Translations under genes and position numbers: made by a program
NCBI GenBank assembly: GCA_021802165.1
Contig: JAKAAU010000114.1
Span: forward strand, 1 to 5,519
Length of the DNA: 5,519 nt
Origin: Thermoplasmata archaeon
GTDB lineage: Archaea > Thermoplasmatota > Thermoplasmata > Thermoplasmatales > Thermoplasmataceae
Direction of reading: 5' to 3'
Notes under the pieces: generated by a model
What the model was told of the DNA's origin: nothing
What the model saw: only the letters and a program-made list of their open reading frames with translations
Database searches by the model: none
In this document: positions 1 through 4,775 of the stretch, piece after piece
Layout: each line of letters starts with the position of its first letter
How positions within the stretch are numbered: position 1 is the first letter of the stretch

Positions 1-67
1 ACATTATTACCATTTATTATTTTACCATTATAGTTATTTAATTAATAGAAAAATTATTGTTATGTAT

Positions 68-80
68 AAAAATCTAAAAA
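68..80 (-). terminator. U-tract terminator of hta
   Basis: Read on the minus strand, two T5 tracts (80-76 and 72-68) start about 8 bases beyond the hta stop codon, with no strong hairpin. Archaeal RNA polymerase terminates at such T-runs. The call rests on base composition and position only. Confidence 0.5.
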
Positions 81-87
81 TTTTGGA

Positions 88-360
88 TTAATCTTTGTAT
101 TTTATAGCAGAAGATGCCCTGAATACAAATTTGTCTTTAGCTGGAACTTTGATTTCTTCTCTGGTTTTAGGGTTTCTTGCAACTCTTTCCTTCTGTTCCT
201 TTCTTTCAAAGATTCCGAAATCAGCAAGGTTGACTTTGCTTCCTGCATTGACTGATTCTACTGTTTCCTTAAGGAATGCCGTTATTATCTCTGCTGTCTT
301 CTTCTGGGTCGTGTTTGTAGTGCTGGCAACCTTCTTTGATAATTCACTTATACCTACCAT
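88..360 (-). CDS. hta: HTa, HU/IHF-family (DNABII) chromatin protein
   Basis: This is a 90-residue HU-type DNA-binding protein that should act as a homodimer coating and bending the chromosome. The whole DNABII fold is visible: an N-terminal helical dimerisation part (about residues 3-40), the hallmark strand segment V42-F51 (VNLADFGIFE), a basic DNA-binding arm (about 53-75) with R62-N63-P64, where P64 matches the DNA-intercalating proline of HU, and a closing strand F78-Y88 (FVFRASSAIKY). Length matches the family. The residue pattern, especially the start MVGISELSKK and the end FVFRASS-IKY, is that of HTa, the histone substitute of Thermoplasmatales, thought to have come from bacteria by ancient transfer. 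D47 replaces the glycine usual in HU. The ATG is preceded by an SD-like GGTGA four bases upstream, supporting this start. The gene stands alone, divergent from the aminopropyltransferase gene. Confidence 0.95.
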   Translation of the reverse strand: MVGISELSKKVASTTNTTQKKTAEIITAFLKETVESVNAGSKVNLADFGIFERKEQKERVARNPKTREEIKVPAKDKFVFRASSAIKYKD

Positions 361-364
361 TATT

Positions 365-369
365 TCACC
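365..369 (-). promoter_or_regulatory. Shine-Dalgarno site of hta
   Basis: GGTGA on the minus strand lies four bases upstream of the hta ATG and matches part of the AGGAGGTGAT sequence complementary to the archaeal 16S rRNA 3' end. It supports the start at 360. Confidence 0.65.
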
Positions 370-388
370 AATACATAATATAATTTGT

Positions 389-406
389 AATATAAAAACT
401 TTTCTC
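389..406 (-). promoter_or_regulatory. Putative hta promoter (BRE/TATA)
   Basis: On the minus strand, purine-rich GAGAAAAG (406-399) runs into TTTTTATATTA, resembling an archaeal BRE followed by a TATA box. Its centre is about 33 bp upstream of the ATG. With the usual spacing of about 25 bp, transcription would start near 365-370 and give a very short leader that just includes, or clips, the SD site. The exact start is uncertain. Confidence 0.45.
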
Positions 407-565
407 TAAAAAATCCAATAAAACCTTAAAATTACTGAATTTGCTTTAGATTTGAACTGGAATGCATACATTTATTACACTTATTCATGGAGTGCCAATT
501 GAAATATAAGGAATGTTCACTCTATTCTGCCTTTAAATATGGTAGGGATTTATAACTCAAATAAT

Positions 566-589
566 TTCCAGGCATTTCCTGCTATGGAA
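566..589. repeat. Interrupted inverted repeat upstream of the speE TATA box
   Basis: TTCCA (566-570) pairs with TGGAA (585-589), and GCA (572-574) with TGC (580-582), around a five-base centre TTTCC. It lies about 26 bp upstream of the speE TATA box, so in a leaderless transcript it would act as DNA (a possible operator), not as RNA. It is short and could be chance. Apart from this and the two promoters I see nothing recognisable in 410-612: no ORF, tRNA or repeat array. Confidence 0.25.
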
Positions 590-611
590 TAAAATTTATA
601 CGGGTTCCGAT

Positions 612-624
612 AAGAATTATATAC
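612..624 (+). promoter_or_regulatory. speE promoter (BRE/TATA), leaderless type
   Basis: AAGA followed by ATTATATAC (616-624) is a good BRE/TATA match. Its centre is about 24 bp from the A of the speE ATG, so transcription should begin at or within a base or two of the start codon. No SD-like sequence lies between the box and the ATG, consistent with leaderless translation. The same 9-mer ATTATATAC occurs upstream of dnaG (3405-3413). Confidence 0.65.
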
Positions 625-643
625 GCAATAAATATAAACTTAC

Positions 644-1465
644 ATGAGATTAATAGAAAATTGGTTTTCGGAAAGATACTCGGACAATTTGCAACTATCC
701 TTCAGGGTAAAGGACCAGCTACTTTCCGTTAAAACGGACTACCAGAGAATAGACCTTTTCGATACCTATGATTTTGGAAAGTTATTATCCATAGATGGAA
801 CCGTGCAATTAACTGAAAAAGATGAATACGTTTACCATGAAATGATAACTATGGTTCCCCATTATTTCAACTCCAGGCCATCAAATGTATTAATAATAGG
901 CGGCGGGGACGGTGGAGCAGCCAGAAGGTTGCTGGACCTTGGGACAGATAAGATTACAAATGTTGAAATTGATGGAAATGTTGTAGAGATTGCAAAAAAA
1001 TATTTTCCAGATATATCGTCATCTTTCAAGGATAGCAGGGTAAAATTAATTGTAGGGGATGGAATAAAATACATAAAAGAAACAGAGAATAAATTTGACA
1101 GGATAATAATAGATTCCACGGATCCTGTTGGCCCGGCTGAGGGATTATTCTCCAGAGAGTTCTATGAGAACATAAAGGCACATTTAACAGATGAGGGAAT
1201 AGTGGTAACACAGTCAGGTTCTCCATACTATCAGCCAGCTGCCCTGGCTATGGCACATAAAGGCATGTCCGAGGTATTTAAAAGCGTAAAGACATACTGT
1301 GCATTTATACCCACATATCCAAGCGGGCTATGGTCATTTACAATGGCATCTTCCGGAGAAATGAAATTGAGGGATGAAAAAGCAAAGTCTGGCAAATATT
1401 TCAATAGTGATATATTGACCGGTTCATTTTATCTTCCGGAATTTGTTAAAAATATACTAAAATAA
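644..1465 (+). CDS. speE: Spermidine synthase-like aminopropyltransferase
   Basis: This 273-residue protein belongs to the polyamine aminopropyltransferase family. It transfers the aminopropyl group of decarboxylated S-adenosylmethionine to a diamine in the cytoplasm. A small N-terminal beta domain (about 1-60) precedes a Rossmann-type methyltransferase fold. Visible motifs are Q34 (substrate pocket), D60-E61...Y64-H65-E66, the nucleotide loop GGGDGG (86-91), the acidic VEID pair (E108, D110), GDG (138-140), the catalytic DSTDP (D157, D160) with the following GPAEGLF, and [10 protein letters not shown] (about 224-233). Length is normal. All expected catalytic acids are present, so it should be active. 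Acceptor choice cannot be read from sequence: putrescine would give spermidine, but several archaeal homologues use agmatine. The ATG 24 bp after a TATA box with no SD suggests a leaderless mRNA. Its stop codon abuts the stop of the convergent downstream gene. Confidence 0.92.
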   Translation: MRLIENWFSERYSDNLQLSFRVKDQLLSVKTDYQRIDLFDTYDFGKLLSIDGTVQLTEKDEYVYHEMITMVPHYFNSRPSNVLIIGGGDGGAARRLLDLGTDKITNVEIDGNVVEIAKKYFPDISSSFKDSRVKLIVGDGIKYIKETENKFDRIIIDSTDPVGPAEGLFSREFYENIKAHLTDEGIVVTQSGSPYYQPAALAMAHKGMSEVFKSVKTYCAFIPTYPSGLWSFTMASSGEMKLRDEKAKSGKYFNSDILTGSFYLPEFVKNILK

Positions 1466-1831
1466 TTATTTTTTTATTCCCCATTTATGTTTTGCCTGCT
1501 TAAGCAACTCATCATAGTTTTTCCCAAGCCTCTTTGAAATTCTTTCCAGGCTGGGCATATTATCAATAAAAGTTTTTTTGCTGCTGCTCTTTAATAGTTT
1601 TTTAAATGTGGATATATCATTAAGTATTGAATATGTCATATAGGCAAAATATATGAATACAATTGTTGAGGCTATCAATATCCAGTACTGCCAGTTGCCA
1701 AGTGACTTTAACGGGATCAGGTTTATCAAATATTGATTATGGAATAGCAAACCGTTTAGAGAGATTATAAGAAAAAATAGTGATACAATGCTTATTATAA
1801 TATATACTATATATAATTTATCCCTGTACAT
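1466..1831 (-). CDS. Two-helix membrane protein of unknown function
   Basis: I do not recognise this 121-residue protein with confidence. Two hydrophobic segments, about residues 7-28 and 49-70, should be transmembrane helices joined by a 20-residue loop (26-48). The basic N-terminus (R3, K5) and very basic C-terminal part (about 71-121: K77, K78, K81, K85, K86, many more) put both ends in the cytoplasm by the positive-inside rule. The tail D90-K121 reads as one or two amphipathic helices (PSLERISKRLGKNYDELLKQ), perhaps for contact with nucleic acid, a protein or the lipid surface. No signal peptide cleavage site or catalytic motif is seen. Small two-helix families of this kind are known from Thermoplasmata (DUF3198 is one from memory, not checked). 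The start has no SD (CATTACTAG precedes ATG). It lies 22 bp after the preceding gene, so probably is transcribed with it. Confidence 0.75.
   Translation of the reverse strand: MYRDKLYIVYIIISIVSLFFLIISLNGLLFHNQYLINLIPLKSLGNWQYWILIASTIVFIYFAYMTYSILNDISTFKKLLKSSSKKTFIDNMPSLERISKRLGKNYDELLKQAKHKWGIKK
1469..1475 (+). terminator. T7 tract terminating speE
   Basis: Seven T residues follow the speE TAA by three bases, a typical archaeal U-tract termination signal. They lie inside the last codons (lysine AAA on the opposite strand) of the convergent membrane-protein gene, so the speE transcript must overlap that gene's 3' end. Confidence 0.5.
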
Positions 1832-1853
1832 CTAGTAATGGTAATAAGATAAA

Positions 1854-2141
1854 CTATTTAGATATTAGCTTCTTCCTTTCCTTTGTTGTATATCCAGTGA
1901 GGGCTTCAAGCAAATTGTTAAAGAATTTTATTGTTTCCCCTGGATTACTGTACTGGGTATCTGTTTCTGTTTCAACATATAATTTCTTCCCGTCTGTCCA
2001 TAGTTCAATTTTTTTTAGTCCGGGATATGAAGAAATTATATGGTTTCCTTCCTGTTGAAATTCAAGGTTTCTAGATTTCAGGGTTTCCATTACATACGTT
2101 TCATTAATTTTAATTGTTTTTTTAACAGGATATGTTCTCAT
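1854..2141 (-). CDS. Conserved-looking small protein of unknown function
   Basis: I cannot assign this 95-residue soluble protein to a function. It has no membrane segment, cysteine or recognisable catalytic motif. The pattern suggests a compact alpha/beta fold: a start strand (about 5-12), a helix (14-24, ETYVMETLKSR), beta strands at about 32-37 (HIISSY), 43-48 (KKIELW) and 52-58 (KKLYVETE), then a C-terminal helix (about 69-84, ETIKFFNNLLEALTGY) and a basic tail (T85-K95). It could belong to a Thermoplasmata-specific DUF family (DUF5611 comes to mind, not verifiable here). A strong SD (AGGTGA) begins inside the stop codon of the upstream endonuclease IV-like gene, so the two genes are very likely co-transcribed and translationally coupled. 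That is the only visible hint of function. Confidence 0.8.
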   Translation of the reverse strand: MRTYPVKKTIKINETYVMETLKSRNLEFQQEGNHIISSYPGLKKIELWTDGKKLYVETETDTQYSNPGETIKFFNNLLEALTGYTTKERKKLISK

Positions 2142-2145
2142 TTTT

Positions 2146-2151
2146 TCACCT
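2146..2151 (-). promoter_or_regulatory. Shine-Dalgarno site overlapping the upstream stop codon
   Basis: On the minus strand AGGTGA shares its AG with the TAG stop of the endonuclease IV-like gene and ends four bases before the ATG of the 95-residue protein gene. A ribosome terminating upstream would sit on this site, favouring coupled reinitiation. It also supports the ATG at 2141 as the true start. Confidence 0.75.
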
Positions 2152-3163
2152 ATATTTTCTTTGCGAGTTTTTTCTGATATTTTTTTGAAAGTGCCCTCCA
2201 GTACATTAACTCCATATACTGGGCATCATGTTCAAGCAGGGGAGACATGGATATAATATCCATATCCCTGTCACTGGTAGATATTACCTCTGCAAGAGTT
2301 TCGAATTTGAGGTCTCCGTGTTTTATTGCAGTTATCTTTAATTCGTTCCCGTTATCGTATTCTACTCCACCAAATTCTGAATACAGATCATACTTTGCAT
2401 ATTTCGCAAATGCAGCAACCACATCTTCAAAGTTCTTCGCGTCTATAAGTGAACCATTATTTATGGAGTGGATGTGAGGGAAGTTAAGTATGGGTTCCAC
2501 CTCCGGTATCCGATCTGCAAGATAAAACAGTTCTTTCTGTGTCCCGAACAGGTCTTTTTTGCCGGAAGCTTCTACGCCAATATATGGATATCCATTTTCA
2601 TGTGAAAATTTTTTTGCAACGTCTGCATAAATATCAAGGGCGTTTTTGAGGCTTTCAGATTTTTTTCTGGTATAAAATCCTGTATGGGTTATTATTCTTT
2701 TGGCTCCCATGGCCTTTCCTATTAAAAGCGACCATCGCAAATGGTTAAGTGACTTCTCTGCCATTTCCCCGCCATTTAATAGATCCATATAATATGGAGC
2801 ATGCATTGATATATCCACATCAAGTTCCCTGGCTATTTCACTTCCCTCTTTCAATTCATCATAATTGCGTGCCATATTCCAGAAAATTTCCTGCACTATG
2901 TCATCTTCTTCTATTTCCTTTTCAGTGCCTATGCTTCTATAGTTACCGGTGTCATCAGGCCTTAAAACGTCAACAATGATGGAGTCTGTAACATCCTTAG
3001 GATACATATCAACATATTCAATTGCCGGGTCTTCACTCACATTTACCCTTAAAAGTTGAACTTCAAGAGAATTTAAGCCGAGATTTGCCACTTCCTGAAT
3101 TGAATCCATATACGTTCTTCCCTTACTGGTAAGTGGTATTCCAGCAACACCAAACTTTATCAT
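2150..3163 (-). CDS. Divergent endonuclease IV-like (AP endonuclease family 2) TIM-barrel protein
   Basis: This 337-residue protein has the endonuclease IV/xylose isomerase-like TIM barrel. The start MIKFGVAGIPLTSKG and the strand LNSLEVQ (31-36) match archaeal endonuclease IV homologues. Recognisable counterparts of the E. coli Nfo zinc ligands are H121 (MHAPYY; Nfo H69), H160 (THTGFY; H109), E198 (VEASG; E145), H230 (FPHIHS; H182) and E311 (SPLLEHD; E261). By eye, D179 corresponds to N227, H216 to Y261 or E263, and D229/H231 to L275/I277, so four of nine ligands appear replaced. About 60 extra residues (roughly 42-105) precede the first histidine, making it longer than the usual 280 or so. 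It may cut at abasic sites with altered metal use, or have become another enzyme or structural protein. The fold is secure; the activity is not. It heads a cluster with two unknown small genes. Confidence 0.85.
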   Translation of the reverse strand: MIKFGVAGIPLTSKGRTYMDSIQEVANLGLNSLEVQLLRVNVSEDPAIEYVDMYPKDVTDSIIVDVLRPDDTGNYRSIGTEKEIEEDDIVQEIFWNMARNYDELKEGSEIARELDVDISMHAPYYMDLLNGGEMAEKSLNHLRWSLLIGKAMGAKRIITHTGFYTRKKSESLKNALDIYADVAKKFSHENGYPYIGVEASGKKDLFGTQKELFYLADRIPEVEPILNFPHIHSINNGSLIDAKNFEDVVAAFAKYAKYDLYSEFGGVEYDNGNELKITAIKHGDLKFETLAEVISTSDRDMDIISMSPLLEHDAQYMELMYWRALSKKYQKKLAKKI

Positions 3164-3183
3164 TCTTTTAATGATATATCTTA

Positions 3184-3200
3184 CTTATTTTAACCTTTTG
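3184..3200 (-). promoter_or_regulatory. Tentative leaderless promoter of the endonuclease IV-like gene
   Basis: On the minus strand, CAAAAGG (3200-3194) followed by TTAAAATA (3193-3186) could be a BRE and weak TATA box. Its centre is about 26 bp upstream of the ATG, the spacing of a leaderless start, and no SD precedes that ATG. A better-looking ATATATC at about 3173-3179 is only 13 bp from the ATG, too close to serve this start. Confidence 0.35.
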
Positions 3201-3233
3201 AAAATTCCTGCATATTCTCTACGAATTGAGGAA

Positions 3234-3249
3234 GCATTATAAATAATGC
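3234..3249. repeat. Perfect palindrome in the divergent intergenic region
   Basis: GCATTAT (3234-3240) and ATAATGC (3243-3249) are exact reverse complements around a two-base AA centre. A 7+7 bp dyad of this shape, between two divergent transcription units and about 71 bp from the endonuclease IV-like ATG, is the size expected of an operator for a dimeric regulator. It also contains TATA-like TTATAAAT. No second copy was found in the window, so an operator role is only inferred. Confidence 0.4.
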
Positions 3250-3400
3250 ACAGTGAAAATATTCTTTATATTTTATCTCCAGATTGAGGTACTAATTATA
3301 GTTATAGAAATTTTGAAAATTCATGCTATGGTTTAATCTTCTGCAGGAATCAGCATTGCATATTGCTTTAATTATTAATTCATGCCAGAAATGATAACGA

Positions 3401-3413
3401 ATAGATTATATAC
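3401..3413 (+). promoter_or_regulatory. dnaG promoter (TATA box)
   Basis: ATAG followed by ATTATATAC (3405-3413) repeats the 9-mer of the speE promoter, with a similar purine-containing element before it. Its centre is about 80 bp from the dnaG ATG but 25 bp from an upstream ATG at 3434. Transcription should begin near 3434, giving dnaG a leader of about 55 nt. Confidence 0.6.
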
Positions 3414-3433
3414 ATTTTATACATAACAATTTA

Positions 3434-3544
3434 ATGGTAAGTAAAAATTATCATAATAACTTAATTAACACAAATAACGGTGATAATAATGAATGTCGAT
3501 CCAAACATAACGAAATATGTTATCAAAGCAAAGATAGTAACTGA
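3434..3544 (+). CDS. Possible leaderless upstream ORF overlapping the dnaG start
   Basis: An ATG at 3434 opens a 36-codon frame (MVSKNYHNNLINTNNG at its start) ending in TGA at 3542-3544, out of frame with dnaG and overlapping its first 18-19 codons. The ATG sits 20 bases after the end of the TATA 9-mer, against 19 bases for the speE ATG, so the mRNA could begin at this codon and be translated without a leader. The peptide is rich in asparagine and looks like read-through of AT-rich DNA, with no domain. If translated, it would compete with or modulate dnaG initiation. Chance occurrence of an ATG at the transcription start is a real alternative. Confidence 0.22.
   Translation: MVSKNYHNNLINTNNGDNNECRSKHNEICYQSKDSN
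3479..3484 (+). promoter_or_regulatory. Shine-Dalgarno site that fixes the dnaG start
   Basis: GGTGAT (3479-3484) lies four bases before the ATG at 3489, the same spacing as at hta and the 95-residue gene. An in-frame GTG at 3480 falls inside this site and so is not the start codon. Confidence 0.8.
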
Positions 3545-4775
3545 CGGAGTTGTTGAAAAACCAGATGTTGTTGGTGCAATATTTGGTCAAACTGAAGGAT
3601 TATTGGGTGAAGAATTAGATTTAAGGGATTTGCAAAAAAGTGGGAAAATTGGAAGAATTGAAGTTGAGATAGATACTAAAAAAGGCAGAACAGAGGGCTT
3701 TGTCCTTATTCCGTCCGGGCTTGACCAGGTTGAGAGTTCAATTCTTGCTGCTGCTCTTGAAACTATAGACAGAATAGGGCCCTGTAAGGCGAAGGTTGAT
3801 ATAGAAGACGTGGAAGACGTAAGAATTAACAAAAGAGATAAGGTTATACAGAGAGCCGAGGAATTGTATAAAAAAATGGGTACAAACGGGAAAAGCCTCA
3901 GTGAAAGTATTATCCAATCTGTAAGGGAAGAAGTCGAAAAAAAGGAGATTCTTTCCTATGGAGAGGAACACCTCCCTGCTGGACCGGCTGTTGGAACTTC
4001 AGATTCTATTATAGTTGTTGAAGGCAGAAATGATGTCCTTAATCTGTTAAGGTATGGCATAAAAAATACCATAGCTGTACAGGGAACAAGTGTTCCAAAA
4101 ACGGTTAAAGAGCTTTCCAAAGCAAGGACTGTAACATTATTTGTTGATGGTGACCATGGGGGCGAACTAATAATAAAGGAAATGCTCCAGGTTGCTGATG
4201 TTGACTTTATAGCCAGGGCTCCACCAGGAACAGAGGTTGAGGAGCTTACATATAAGCAGATAGTAAAAGCACTTAAATACAAAGCACCTGTAAACCAGTA
4301 TCTTGAATCCCACGGAATGATTGAGGAACTGAAGGAATTTACCGAGAAAAACAATAAAGCCATAGCAGATATGAACGTAAATACTACAGTTAAGGAGGAG
4401 CCCCAACAGAAGAAACAAGAGAAAGAGCCTAAACACGTGGAAACCGCTGAAGTGGAAGCACCGGTAATAGAGGAAATCAACGATATAAACGATCCAAGAT
4501 TTGTGAGAAATAAATTGAACGAGTTATTTGAAAGCAAAGCCGTTGAAATTTATGATGATGCGGGAAATCCCATAGCAAGATATCCAGTATCCGATGCAGC
4601 TGAATTGATGCAGAGCGTAAAAAACGGAACAACAATTATCAGTGGCGGAGTAATATCCCAGAGATTTGTTGATATTGCTTTCAGCATGGGCGTAAAATCT
4701 ATTTATGGCATGAAAATCGGACATGTGACAAAAAAACCGGATGAGATAAGGGTGGTTACATGGGAACATATGTAA
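3489..4775 (+). CDS. dnaG: Archaeal DnaG (Toprim protein, exosome-associated)
   Basis: This 428-residue protein matches archaeal DnaG. An N-terminal domain (about 1-165, from MNVDPNITKYVIKAKI) precedes a Toprim domain (about 172-250) with the catalytic glutamate E178 (VVEGRND) and the metal-binding D220-G-D222 (LFVDGDHGG). A charged, probably disordered linker (about 300-330, rich in E, K and Q) leads to a C-terminal domain (about 335-428) containing the conserved GGVISQRFVDIA stretch. Although related to the core of bacterial primase, archaeal DnaG has mainly been found in the RNA exosome, where it binds through Csl4 and favours poly(A)-rich RNA; primer synthesis has been reported in vitro, while the main replicative primase of archaea is PriSL. 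All Toprim acids are intact. The start is the ATG after SD GGTGAT, not the GTG nine bases earlier. The gene overlaps the next by 16 bp, so they form an operon. Confidence 0.93.
   Translation: MNVDPNITKYVIKAKIVTDGVVEKPDVVGAIFGQTEGLLGEELDLRDLQKSGKIGRIEVEIDTKKGRTEGFVLIPSGLDQVESSILAAALETIDRIGPCKAKVDIEDVEDVRINKRDKVIQRAEELYKKMGTNGKSLSESIIQSVREEVEKKEILSYGEEHLPAGPAVGTSDSIIVVEGRNDVLNLLRYGIKNTIAVQGTSVPKTVKELSKARTVTLFVDGDHGGELIIKEMLQVADVDFIARAPPGTEVEELTYKQIVKALKYKAPVNQYLESHGMIEELKEFTEKNNKAIADMNVNTTVKEEPQQKKQEKEPKHVETAEVEAPVIEEINDINDPRFVRNKLNELFESKAVEIYDDAGNPIARYPVSDAAELMQSVKNGTTIISGGVISQRFVDIAFSMGVKSIYGMKIGHVTKKPDEIRVVTWEHM
4751..4755 (+). promoter_or_regulatory. Shine-Dalgarno site of the Lon-like gene, inside dnaG
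   Basis: GGTGG (4751-4755) within the last dnaG codons lies four bases before the ATG at 4760 and resembles the GGTG sites of the other SD-led genes. It supports an overlapping start in a different frame. Confidence 0.6.

Larger units (their letters stand above)
3164..3488. other. 325-bp non-coding divergent region
   Basis: This AT-rich spacer separates the leftward endonuclease IV-like gene from the rightward dnaG. It holds a tentative promoter on the minus strand near 3184-3200, the palindrome 3234-3249, the dnaG TATA box at 3405-3413, and the dnaG SD at 3479-3484. The stretch 3250-3400 shows no ORF with a start signal, no tRNA-like cloverleaf and no repeat that I can support. It is longer than needed for two promoters, so an unannotated small RNA cannot be excluded. 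Confidence 0.6.

Noticed and set aside
7..29. Two copies of TTACCATT 15 bp apart at the window start, with TTATTACCATT again on the minus strand at 1838-1848
   Set aside because: Short AT-rich matches without regular spacing or palindromy. They are expected by chance, and the left flank is not visible.
95..409. 104-codon open frame on the plus strand antisense to hta
   Set aside because: It mirrors the hta coding sequence, has no SD or TATA at its start, and has the hydrophobic, Ser/Leu/Phe-rich composition typical of antisense shadows.
541..610. GGTAGGG...GGTTCC stretch considered as a tRNA or structured RNA
   Set aside because: No acceptor stem, anticodon arm or proper T-arm (GGTTCRAATCC) can be formed, and it lies upstream of the speE TATA box.
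3324..3395. 23-codon frame (ATG at 3324) in the dnaG upstream spacer with a TATA-like sequence about 25 bp before it
   Set aside because: The TATA match is weak (AATTATAG), the peptide is very short with no distinguishing property, and AT-rich DNA gives such frames by chance.
4393..4398. Perfect AGGAGG Shine-Dalgarno-like site inside dnaG
   Set aside because: It encodes the Lys-Glu-Glu of the charged linker and no start codon follows at a suitable distance, so it is explained by coding.
3956..4537. 193-codon open frame on the minus strand inside dnaG
   Set aside because: It is fully antisense to a secure dnaG call and has the Ser/Phe/Thr-rich composition of a shadow frame, with no domain.
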